From NCBI GenBank assembly GCA_027036755.1, contig JALWDV010000260.1:1-13664 (forward strand): a stretch of 13,664 nucleotides of DNA, read 5' to 3'. Below are positions 1-6,895 of the stretch, in pieces. The notes under the pieces are model-generated. The model was not told the DNA's origin. It was given only the letters and a program-made list of their open reading frames with translations, and did no database searches. Numbering within the stretch: position 1 is the first letter of the stretch; the number at the start of each line of letters is the position of its first letter. Both the position numbers and the translations under genes were made by a program. The DNA comes from Anaerolineae bacterium (lineage in GTDB: Bacteria; Chloroflexota; Anaerolineae; J102).

Positions 1-86
1 AGTCCCCCGGCTAGAAACAGCGCCCCTTCGGGGCTAGCCGGATTTATCCGGCGCTGTTTTGTAGCCCGGCGACTTCATCGCCGGGC
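1..86. repeat. nested palindromes downstream of lysS
   Basis: Several perfect inverted repeats overlap here and cannot all form at once. AAACAGCGCC (15-24) pairs with GGCGCTGTTT (50-59). CCGGCTAG (7-14) pairs with CTAGCCGG (34-41). GCCGGA (37-42) pairs with TCCGGC (47-52) around a TTTA loop. GCCCGGCGA (64-72) pairs with TCGCCGGGC (78-86) around a 5-nt loop. Read on the plus strand, the 15-59 stem is followed by TTTTG, so it could end a plus-strand transcript arriving from the left. On the minus strand no long U tract follows, so it is at best a weak terminator for lysS. It could equally be a REP-like element. Confidence 0.6.
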
Positions 87-138
87 GGACGTGGCAAACG
101 CTTCCAACCGAAATTGGACACACCCAAGTCGTTTCATG
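77..138. repeat. dispersed repeat R1, copy A (3' of lysS)
   Basis: Positions 77-101 match 6005-6029 at 23 of 25 bases (core TCGCCGGGCGGA then GTGGCA). They are followed by a second shared block, AAATTGGA..CACCC, at 111-125 (compare 6075-6090), and by a shared TTTCATG at 132-138 (compare 6109-6115). The copy ends about 8 bases from the lysS stop codon. The other copy ends exactly on the stop of the PqqD-like gene. No function is known to me; the position suggests an element tolerated, or used, at gene 3' ends. Confidence 0.6.
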
Positions 139-145
139 CCAGAGA

Positions 146-1675
146 TTACGCTTCGCCGCCCTCTCCCTCTCGCTTTTCAGGGCGCAGATGGGGGAAGAGG
201 ATGACCTCGCGGATGTTTTCCTGGTCGGTGAGGAGCATGGCGAAGCGGTCGATGCCCATGCCAAAGCCGCCGGCCGGGGGCATCCCGTAGCTGAGCGCGT
301 TGATGTAGTCCATATCCACGGGCGTGGCCTCCTTGTCGCCCGCTTCCAGGGCCCGGCCCTGATCCAGAAAACGCTCCAACTGATCGATGGGATCGTTGAG
401 CTCGGTGAAGGCGTTGCACAGCTCCATGCCGCCCACAAAGCCCTCGAAGCGCTCCACCACGTCCCTGGTTCCGGGCTTGCGTTTGGCCAGGGGCGACACA
501 TCGACGGGGTAATCGATGAGGAAGGTGGGCTGGATGAGATTGGGCTCGACGAACAGGCTCAGCAGCTTGTCGATGAGCTTGCCGCGGCTGGCGTCTGCGG
601 GCGCGTCCACGCCCTTTTCTCGCATGATAGTCCGCAGGCTGTCCGCGTCGGGATATTGATCATAATCGATGCCCGAGGCGTCGAGGATGGCCTGGCGCAG
701 AGGGATGCGGGGCCAGGGAGGCGTGAAGTCGATCTCATGGCCCTGCCAGGTTACCTTGAGCCCGCCCGTCACCCGCTCCACCACATAAGCGATCATCTCC
801 TCGGTGCGGGCCATGACGCCATTGTAATCGGTGTAGGCTTCGTAGAACTCGAGTTGGGTGAATTCGGGATTATGCTTGTGGCTGATGCCTTCGTTGCGGA
901 AATCCCGCCCGATCTCATACACCCTGTCATAGCCGCCCACCAGCAGCCGCTTGAGATACAGCTCGAAACTGATGCGCAGATAAAGATCCTGGTGCAGATA
1001 GTTGTGATGCGTGACAAAAGGCTCGGCCGCGGCTCCGCCATAAAGGGGCTGAAGGATGGGCGTTTCCACCTCCAAAAAGCCCTGGCCGTCCAGATAGTCG
1101 CGGATGGCCCGCAGCATCTGCGCCCGCACCCGAAATCGCGCTCGCACCTCGGGATTGACCATGAGATCGAGATAACGCTGCCGCTGCCGCAGCTCGGGGT
1201 CCTTGAGCCCGTGCCACTTGTCGGGCATGGGCTTGAGAGCCTTGGCCAGCAGGACGACATCCTCGACCAGCAAGGTGGTCTCCCCCGTTTTGGTCACGGT
1301 CATCGTTCCCGTCACGCCGATGATGTCGCCCAGGTCGACGAGCTTCTTGAAAAACTGATTGTACTTCTCCGTCCCCAGCAGGTCGCGGCGCACCATGATT
1401 TGGATCTTGCCCGTGCCATCTTCGATATGGCCGAAGGAGAGCTTGCCCATGATGCGGCGGGAGAGGAGGCGTCCGGCCAGGGCCAGACCATCATCCTCGC
1501 CCAGTTCGCCCGCTTGATATTGGGCCAGGGCCTGAGCGACGCTGTGGGTGCGCTCCACCCGGGGCGGATAGGGATTGACGCCAGATTCCAGCAAGCGGGC
1601 CAGCTTCTCGCGGCGCACCCGCTCCTGATCCAGCAGGTCTTGTTCGGTGGGGGCGGCGGTGGGATTTTTGGGCAT
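146..1675 (-). CDS. lysS: lysyl-tRNA synthetase, class II
   Basis: Cytoplasmic enzyme that activates lysine with ATP and charges tRNA-Lys. The 509-residue length is normal for bacterial class II LysRS. An N-terminal helical extension is followed by an OB-fold anticodon-binding domain (about 65-145, with LSRRIMGKLSFGHIEDGTGK at 71-90). The class II catalytic domain comes next: motif 1 near 203-220 (VETPILQP..GGAAAEPF), motif 2 near 253-283 (YEIGRDFRNEG..HNPEFTQLEFYEAY), motif 3 near 462-482 (GMGIDRFAMLL). The ATG at 1673-1675 has AGGAA seven bases upstream. It lies 24 bp downstream of greA on the same strand, a common pairing in bacteria, so the two are probably co-transcribed. One small departure is RISFELYLKR at 234-243, where many homologues have RIAPELYLKR; I regard this as lineage variation. 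Confidence 0.97.
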   Translation of the reverse strand: MPKNPTAAPTEQDLLDQERVRREKLARLLESGVNPYPPRVERTHSVAQALAQYQAGELGEDDGLALAGRLLSRRIMGKLSFGHIEDGTGKIQIMVRRDLLGTEKYNQFFKKLVDLGDIIGVTGTMTVTKTGETTLLVEDVVLLAKALKPMPDKWHGLKDPELRQRQRYLDLMVNPEVRARFRVRAQMLRAIRDYLDGQGFLEVETPILQPLYGGAAAEPFVTHHNYLHQDLYLRISFELYLKRLLVGGYDRVYEIGRDFRNEGISHKHNPEFTQLEFYEAYTDYNGVMARTEEMIAYVVERVTGGLKVTWQGHEIDFTPPWPRIPLRQAILDASGIDYDQYPDADSLRTIMREKGVDAPADASRGKLIDKLLSLFVEPNLIQPTFLIDYPVDVSPLAKRKPGTRDVVERFEGFVGGMELCNAFTELNDPIDQLERFLDQGRALEAGDKEATPVDMDYINALSYGMPPAGGFGMGIDRFAMLLTDQENIREVILFPHLRPEKREGEGGEA

Positions 1676-1699
1676 GGGGAATTTCCTGGAAGGGTGTTA

Positions 1700-2185
1700 T
1701 CAGGCGATGTTGACGATTTCGAAGACGACCTCGCCGCCGGGCGCGCTCACGGTGACCACGTCTCCCACTTTTTTGCCCATCAGAGCGCCGCCAATGGGCG
1801 ATTCGTTGGAGATTTTGCCATCGCCAGGCGAGGCTTCGGCCGAGCCGACGATGGTGTACACTTCCTCATCGCCGAATTCCTTATCGATGATGGTGACAGT
1901 GCGTCCCAGTTCCACGATTTCGGCCGGGCCGTCATTCTGTTCGATGATGACGGCGTGTTTGAGACGGTGCTGAAGCTCCAGGATGCGGCCTTCGTTCATG
2001 CCCGCCTGATACTTCGCCTCGTCGTAACCCGCGTTCTCAGAAAGATCGCCATCCTTGCGCGCGACCTCGATCTGCCGGGCGATTTCGGGGCGACGCACAT
2101 TGATGCGCCAATCCAATTCCTCCTTCAGCTTTTTCAGGCCCTCGGGAGTGAGATAAACGACGTTTTCATTTTCGTTGTTCGACAT
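1700..2185 (-). CDS. greA: transcription elongation factor GreA
   Basis: Binds the secondary channel of RNA polymerase and stimulates cleavage of the backtracked RNA 3' end, freeing arrested complexes. The 161 residues fit the family. An N-terminal antiparallel coiled coil (about 10-78) carries the tip motif GDLSENAGYDEAK (46-58), whose acidic D47 and E50 correspond to the catalytic tip residues D41 and E44 of E. coli GreA. The C-terminal FKBP-like domain (about 85-161) contains SPIGGALMGKKVGD. The start is the ATG at 2183-2185 with GGAG seven bases upstream. It is the first gene of a greA-lysS unit. A strong promoter and a leader terminator lie upstream, which suggests attenuation of its own expression. 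Confidence 0.97.
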   Translation of the reverse strand: MSNNENENVVYLTPEGLKKLKEELDWRINVRRPEIARQIEVARKDGDLSENAGYDEAKYQAGMNEGRILELQHRLKHAVIIEQNDGPAEIVELGRTVTIIDKEFGDEEVYTIVGSAEASPGDGKISNESPIGGALMGKKVGDVVTVSAPGGEVVFEIVNIA

Positions 2186-2237
2186 GACAAAACTCCATGC
2201 TTCCTTGGAGAAGATAATTTCCCGTCAGATATCCACG

Positions 2238-2251
2238 CGGCGGCGCCGCCG
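2238..2251. repeat. perfect 14-bp GC palindrome in greA leader
   Basis: CGGCGGCGCCGCCG is a perfect palindrome placed just after the U tract of the leader terminator on the minus strand. Immediately beyond it, CCACGC (plus 2233-2238) is complementary to GCGTGG (plus 2301-2306) near the predicted RNA 5' end, so an alternative long-range pairing enclosing the terminator is possible. This is pattern only; no role is shown. Confidence 0.4.
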
Positions 2252-2254
2252 GAC

Positions 2255-2283
2255 AAAAAAAGAACTGAGGCGAAGCCCAGTTC
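2255..2283 (-). terminator. intrinsic terminator inside the greA leader
   Basis: On the minus strand GAACTG, GGC, loop TTC, GCC, one bulged T and CAGTTC form a 9-bp stem followed directly by seven T. The stem is 2262-2267 with 2278-2283 and 2269-2271 with 2275-2277; the T tract is 2255-2261. It lies about 20-50 nt downstream of the predicted greA start site and about 70 nt before the greA ATG. It would therefore make a short leader RNA of about 50 nt unless read through. It could also serve as a backstop for transcription from the mutase gene upstream. Confidence 0.75.
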
Positions 2284-2311
2284 CTTGATACAAGTCGTTG
2301 GCGTGGTCGAT

Positions 2312-2341
2312 ATTATACTCGAAACAGCGCAAAAGCGTCAA
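2312..2341 (-). promoter_or_regulatory. sigma70-type promoter for greA-lysS
   Basis: On the minus strand TTGACG (plus 2336-2341) and TATAAT (plus 2312-2317) are 18 bp apart, a near-consensus vegetative promoter. The start site would be near 2305, giving a leader of about 120 nt to the greA ATG. No other promoter-like pair of comparable quality was seen between here and the gene. Confidence 0.7.
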
Positions 2342-2347
2342 AAATGG

Positions 2348-2500
2348 CAACTACTAACGTAGCAAGGCCAAAAACCACGAAGACGCGACGACACGAAGGC
2401 GCGAAGGGTGAGAAATAAGGATTTTCTTCGTGTCTTCGTTCCTTCCAGCCTTCGTGGCAATGCACTTTCAAGGTCGAATCAGACTACCTGAGCAGTTACG
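2348..2500. repeat. ACGAAG-type inverted-repeat element, copy 1
   Basis: An imperfect long inverted repeat. The left arm begins CCACGAAG (2375-2382) and the right arm ends CTTCGTGG (2450-2457). Inside, ACACGAAG (2391-2398) pairs with CTTCGTGT (2426-2433), and ACGAAG or GCGAAG units recur in both arms. The outer edges are themselves related in inverted orientation: AACTACTAACGTAG (2349-2362) against AACTGCTCAGGTAG read on the minus strand from 2498 to 2485. Read on the minus strand, the inner repeat is followed by TTTTTGG, so it may terminate the mutase transcript. A related element is at 8119-8240. The structure is MITE-like or REP-like, with no coding content. Confidence 0.65.
2480..2500 (-). 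repeat. 21-nt dispersed repeat R2, copy 1
   Basis: Read on the minus strand this is CGTAACTGCTCAGGTAGTCT plus a final G. It matches 13488-13508 on the plus strand at 20 of 21 positions. It forms the outer edge of the ACGAAG element on the mutase side. Shorter relatives (AACTnCTAACGTA) occur at 2349-2361 and 8121-8133. Confidence 0.6.
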
Positions 2501-2515
2501 TTGAGCCGCAAATCG

Positions 2516-4201
<1,686 letters not shown>

Positions 4202-4252
4202 GGCCAACCTCCCAGGATGGTGCGGGCGGAAAATCAATATGAATTTGTGTTC

Positions 4253-4283
4253 ATTCTACACCACTTTCCCCATCTTGCGTCAA
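4253..4283 (-). promoter_or_regulatory. possible promoter for the mutase gene
   Basis: On the minus strand TTGACG (plus 4278-4283) and TAGAAT (plus 4253-4258) are 19 bp apart. The spacing is long and the -10 box has one mismatch, so this is a moderate match. A start near 4246 would give a leader of about 45 nt before the ATG at 4201. It lies in the 117-bp gap between the L,D-transpeptidase stop and the mutase start. Confidence 0.4.
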
Positions 4284-4318
4284 ATCGAGGGAGGGACGCG
4301 GATGGAGGGGCAAACGCG

Positions 4319-5311
4319 TCAGCGCTTGATGATCACAGTCGTGCCGATATCCGCCCATTGCCACAAGGTCTTGGCGTTTTGGTCGTTCAGCATGACGCAG
4401 CCATAGGTGATGGGCGTGCCCACCAGGCCCGCCCAGGTGCGCCCGCCGGTCTTTGCATCCCAGGGCAGCCCATGAATGCCGTTCTCCACAGGGCCAGACC
4501 AGTAAATCCCCAGCCACCAGGGCATCCAGATATTCCAGGTGGAGCCGTAGGCCTTGCGCAATTTGCTCTGCACCCGAAAACGCCCGGCCCTGGTGGAATT
4601 GTTGCGCCCGGTGGAGCAGCGCCAGGTGTTCAGCAGCTTGTCGCCTTCATAGCGCCAGCATCGCTGCTCCGAGATATCGACCACGAATTTCTTTTCGCCC
4701 CGAGGCTTCTGTTTTTTGATCGCGCCGGGATCGCCCGAGATGAGAAGCTTCTGGCCCACCCGGATCAGCGAGGCGTCTTCGATGCCGTTCAGTTTGGCGA
4801 TCTGCGAGGCCTGCACGCCGTAACGCTGTGCGATCTGCGCCAGAGTCTCGCCGCGGCGCACCACATGCACGATGGGCGCGGCCTGTCCCCCGCCCGCCGA
4901 TGCGTTGTTTGCCGGGATTTTCAACCGCTGCCCCACATAGATGATGCTGCCCCGCAGCCCATTGACCTGCTGAATGGCGGCCACGCTGACGCCATTTCGC
5001 TGTGCGATCTTCAGCAACGTGTCACCCTTGCGCACCACATACACGCCGTCATCATGCGAAGAACGCCCCGGTTTCACCATCAGGCGTTGGCCCACATAGA
5101 TGCGATTGGCGTAACGCAGGTTGTTCATGCGCATCAAATCCGCCACGGTTACGCCATATTGTCTGGCGATGGTGACAAGGGTTTCGCCGCGCTGCACTGG
5201 GTGGATGACAGGCCCGTCATCCGCTCGGGCCGTCAGGGGGGAGGCCATGGCGAACGCGGTCGCCAGGAAGATGACAAGGATGAGAATGCGCGTTTTCATT
5301 TGTCGTTTCAT
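4319..5311 (-). CDS. secreted LysM-LysM-LysM L,D-transpeptidase (YkuD family)
   Basis: Probable extracytoplasmic enzyme that cross-links peptidoglycan stem peptides or attaches proteins to them. From the ATG at 5309-5311 it has 330 residues. A signal peptide (MKRQMKTRILILVIF then ...TARA, cleavage near 30/31) precedes three LysM domains at about 36-80, 91-133 and 148-192, each ending in a YVGQRL or RVGQKL strand. A YkuD/L,D-transpeptidase domain follows (about 208-329). Its catalytic core shows HGLPWD (H280) and TYGCVMLND with the nucleophile C305. The residues just before the cysteine are T-Y-G rather than the usual S-H-G. An ATG at 5297-5299 would also keep the signal peptide. A start at 5359 would add 16 non-signal-like residues, and no strong Shine-Dalgarno settles the choice. 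It appears to be a single-gene unit. Confidence 0.9.
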   Translation of the reverse strand: MKRQMKTRILILVIFLATAFAMASPLTARADDGPVIHPVQRGETLVTIARQYGVTVADLMRMNNLRYANRIYVGQRLMVKPGRSSHDDGVYVVRKGDTLLKIAQRNGVSVAAIQQVNGLRGSIIYVGQRLKIPANNASAGGGQAAPIVHVVRRGETLAQIAQRYGVQASQIAKLNGIEDASLIRVGQKLLISGDPGAIKKQKPRGEKKFVVDISEQRCWRYEGDKLLNTWRCSTGRNNSTRAGRFRVQSKLRKAYGSTWNIWMPWWLGIYWSGPVENGIHGLPWDAKTGGRTWAGLVGTPITYGCVMLNDQNAKTLWQWADIGTTVIIKR

Positions 5312-5349
5312 GGGGGTGGGGGAAGGGGGAGACAAAAGTTTCAGTGATG

Positions 5350-5377
5350 CAGCTTGCATGTCAGATCACACAAGCTG
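5350..5377. repeat. inverted repeat upstream of L,D-transpeptidase gene
   Basis: CAGCTTG (5350-5356) and CAAGCTG (5371-5377) form a 7-bp inverted repeat with a 14-nt spacer about 40 bp upstream of the chosen start. It could be an operator or a leader hairpin. No convincing promoter boxes were seen around it. Confidence 0.3.
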
Positions 5378-5411
5378 GAACAGCGGCCGGGCGACATGCC
5401 AAGGCCGTGAA

Positions 5412-5796
5412 ACGTCAAGCGTCAAACGTCATTCTGCCGTAACGATGTCATGGCTCATTGCAAGATGCTGAGCTACTGGCAACCGCCTGACGTTTGACGT
5501 TGATTGACTGACAAATCTCGTTGCGCCGCCTCTCTCGCCGAATGAATTCAGTTCCATGGGCGTTCCGCCGCCCGTCCCCCTGCGGGGACGGTGTTTCCCT
5601 CGTCAAAAGGGGCGCTGGAAGCGTCGGCGCAGGCCGACGAGCGACCCATCTAATCAGACGTCCTTATCTCCTCCCCTGCCCGTCTCGGAGCGGGGGAGGA
5701 ACAGAAGGTGGGGGCCGCCCCTGGCCCTGATTTTAATCGGTAGGTTTAGACGCCAAGCTGACTTTTGTCAGTCAACCAGCGTTTGACGCTTGACGT
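5412..5796. repeat. 385-bp segment bounded by perfect 17-bp inverted repeats (R3)
   Basis: ACGTCAAGCGTCAAACG at 5412-5428 recurs as its exact reverse complement at 5780-5796. A second perfect inverted pair lies inside: TTGACTGACAAA at 5504-5515 and TTTGTCAGTCAA at 5764-5775. An extra CGTTTGACG is at 5491-5499. The units follow a roughly 7-nt period (GTCAAGC, GTCAAAC). No transposase is present and no target-site duplication could be confirmed by eye. Confidence 0.65.
5572..5700. repeat. run of three perfect hairpins
   Basis: CCGTCCCC (5572-5579), loop CTGC, GGGGACGG (5584-5591). CGTCGGC (5622-5628), loop GCAG, GCCGACG (5633-5639). TCCTCCCC (5669-5676) with GGGGAGGA (5693-5700). All three are perfect and lie inside the R3-bounded segment. 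The last resembles the C-rich/G-rich hairpin near 13557-13576 in style but not in exact sequence. Confidence 0.6.
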
Positions 5797-5913
5797 GGGG
5801 TGGCATAAGAACTCAGCGTTGATTTGGCGGGCGTTTTCTTGTCGCCTCCTGTTATAGCCGCCAAAGATTATTCTAGCGGACGCTCTTACGATTGGCAATC
5901 GCGATTGAGAGGA

Positions 5914-6115
5914 CGGGTGCGTTTCAAAATTGGAGCGCGCTGGCCGACTGATGAACGTTGACAAAGTAATCCTGTCTGAGCCAGGGCGCTTCGCGTCCGC
6001 CGCCATCGCCGGGCGGATGTGGCAGACGCCACTCGGCAACGCTTGGCGACGGACGGTCGGCAAAATTTGTTCCCAAATTGGAACGCACCCGAGAGGACGC
6101 TCCAAAAATTTCATG
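5914..6115. repeat. dispersed repeat R1, copy B, with inverted flanks
   Basis: Positions 6005-6029 match copy A (77-101) at 23 of 25 bases. AAATTGGAACGCACCC (6075-6090) matches the second block of copy A with one indel and one change. In addition CGGGTGCGTTTCAAAATTGG at 5914-5933 is nearly the reverse complement of 6073-6091, so the 178-bp stretch has inverted ends. The right edge (TTTCATG, 6109-6115) contains the stop codon of the PqqD-like gene. Confidence 0.6.
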
Positions 6116-6398
6116 TCGTAATCAATCCCTCTTGCAACAGCGCTTGCGCCAGGGCCAGCACGTCGGGCCGGGTGATCTCGGGCGAGACGTCGTAATCATC
6201 CGCCAGCGCCTGGGCGATGTCGGCCAGCGTGGTCTCGCCATCCAGCCGATCCCACAGAAAACTGCCCGTTTCGTTCAGCGTCACATAGGTTCCGGCGTTC
6301 AGATTGATGATGACCGCCTGATCATCGACGACTTCGTAGGTTGTGTGCGGGGCCCGCGCGGGGCTATCCGCCAGCGTGAGGGTGATTTTTTCCGTCAT
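6111..6398 (-). CDS. PqqD-like small protein (RiPP recognition element fold)
   Basis: A 95-residue protein of the PqqD family. These small winged-helix proteins usually bind the leader of a precursor peptide and present it to a modifying enzyme, often a radical SAM protein. The family pattern is visible: YEVVDDQAVIINLNAGTYVT (21-40), LNETGSFLWDRLDG (41-54), a helical ADIAQALADDYDV stretch, and the closing DVLALAQALLQEGLI (79-93). It starts with ATG at 6396-6398, overlapping the NUDIX stop by four bases (ATGA). No Shine-Dalgarno is visible, which favours translational coupling. No radical SAM enzyme, cyclase or clear precursor is in the window, so the partner is unknown. Stand-alone PqqD-like proteins also occur outside PQQ synthesis, so I give no gene symbol. 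Confidence 0.8.
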   Translation of the reverse strand: MTEKITLTLADSPARAPHTTYEVVDDQAVIINLNAGTYVTLNETGSFLWDRLDGETTLADIAQALADDYDVSPEITRPDVLALAQALLQEGLITT

Positions 6399-6895
6399 AA
6401 TGCTCGCTCGACCATTGAGAGCGCTTCGCGCAGTTGGGGGAAGGCCACTTCGTCCCAGGGAATTGCATCGATGGGAAACCAGCGCACATCCATGGCGTCA
6501 TCGCCCGCCTGCATGTCGCCGCCGGTGACGCGGGCCTCGAAGAGGAGGAAGACGCCCTTTTTGTTGGGATCGGAGATGGGGTAAACCTCCAGCACCCGCC
6601 CGATCTCGGCCTCCAGGCCCGTCTCCTCGCGGAGCTCCCGGGCCAGGGCCGGGCGGGGCTGCTCGTCATATTCGACAAAACCCGAGGGCATGGCCCAAAA
6701 GGTCTTGCGCGGGATCACGCCCCGGCGCACCAGCAGCACCCGGTCCTCATCCACGATGAGCGCGCCCACCGCCAGTTTGGGATCGCGAAAGACGATGTAG
6801 CCGCAATGGGGACAATAAGGGCGCTCGGCTCCAAACAGATGCTTGATGCTCAGGGGCTTGCCGCAACGGGGGCAGAAGTTGTATTCCTCCATCAT
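6395..6895 (-). CDS. NUDIX hydrolase with N-terminal zinc ribbon
   Basis: Hydrolyses a nucleoside diphosphate linked to some other moiety; the substrate cannot be read from sequence. It has 166 residues. A zinc ribbon, CPRC (8-11) and CPHC (28-31), leads into CGYIVFRDPK, the pattern of the Nudix_N_2-type ribbon found with FAD, NADH or ADP-ribose pyrophosphatases. The NUDIX box at 72-94 is intact (G72, E78, then R86-E87-L88, E90-E91, G93). The SQPWPFPxS motif of NudC NADH pyrophosphatases is not present. The first ATG (6893-6895) overlaps the protease stop by four bases, and a second ATG follows at once (MMEEYN). Its own stop overlaps the PqqD-like start in the same way, so it is the middle gene of a coupled trio. 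Confidence 0.92.
   Translation of the reverse strand: MMEEYNFCPRCGKPLSIKHLFGAERPYCPHCGYIVFRDPKLAVGALIVDEDRVLLVRRGVIPRKTFWAMPSGFVEYDEQPRPALARELREETGLEAEIGRVLEVYPISDPNKKGVFLLFEARVTGGDMQAGDDAMDVRWFPIDAIPWDEVAFPQLREALSMVERAL

Larger units (their letters stand above)
2186..2515. other. 330-bp intergenic region, mutase to greA
   Basis: No credible gene. In order it holds the greA Shine-Dalgarno (2193-2196), the 14-bp GC palindrome (2238-2251), the leader terminator (2255-2283), the greA promoter (2312-2341), the ACGAAG inverted-repeat element (2348-2457) and a 21-nt dispersed repeat (2480-2500) ending 15 bp from the mutase stop. Open frames crossing it on the plus strand are shadows of the minus-strand genes. 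Confidence 0.7.
5312..6110. other. 799-bp region without a credible gene
   Basis: The open frames here are short, start without a ribosome-binding site and run through repeats, so I annotate none. The region holds inverted-repeat family R3 (5412-5796), a cluster of perfect hairpins (5572-5700), an 8-bp stem TTTGGCGG/CCGCCAAA (5823-5830 and 5858-5865), the 12-bp palindrome CAATCGCGATTG (5896-5907), and a 178-bp segment (5914-6091) bounded by inverted copies of CGGGTGCGTT-CAA-TTGG. The last ends against the PqqD-like gene. It looks like accumulated non-autonomous palindromic elements. Confidence 0.65.

Noticed and set aside
188..2362. 724-codon plus-strand open frame opposite lysS and greA
   Set aside because: It is the antisense shadow of two certain genes, an effect of high GC codon usage, and has no ribosome-binding site or recognisable domain.
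2371..2457. ACGAAG units considered as a CRISPR array
   Set aside because: Units are 6-8 bp, uneven and arranged as inverted arms, not as direct repeats with uniform unique spacers; no cas genes.
5521..5786. Two short plus-strand frames over the hairpin cluster
   Set aside because: They encode low-complexity Arg/Gly/Pro sequence across three perfect hairpins and have no ribosome-binding site.
5896..5907. 12-bp palindrome CAATCGCGATTG as an operator
   Set aside because: It has no adjacent promoter or gene start, and a single 12-bp palindrome in a repeat-rich region is weak evidence.
5930..6121. 63-codon plus-strand frame ending at the PqqD-like gene
   Set aside because: It lies in repeat R1; the same block occurs in non-coding DNA after lysS, so the frame is repeat-derived.
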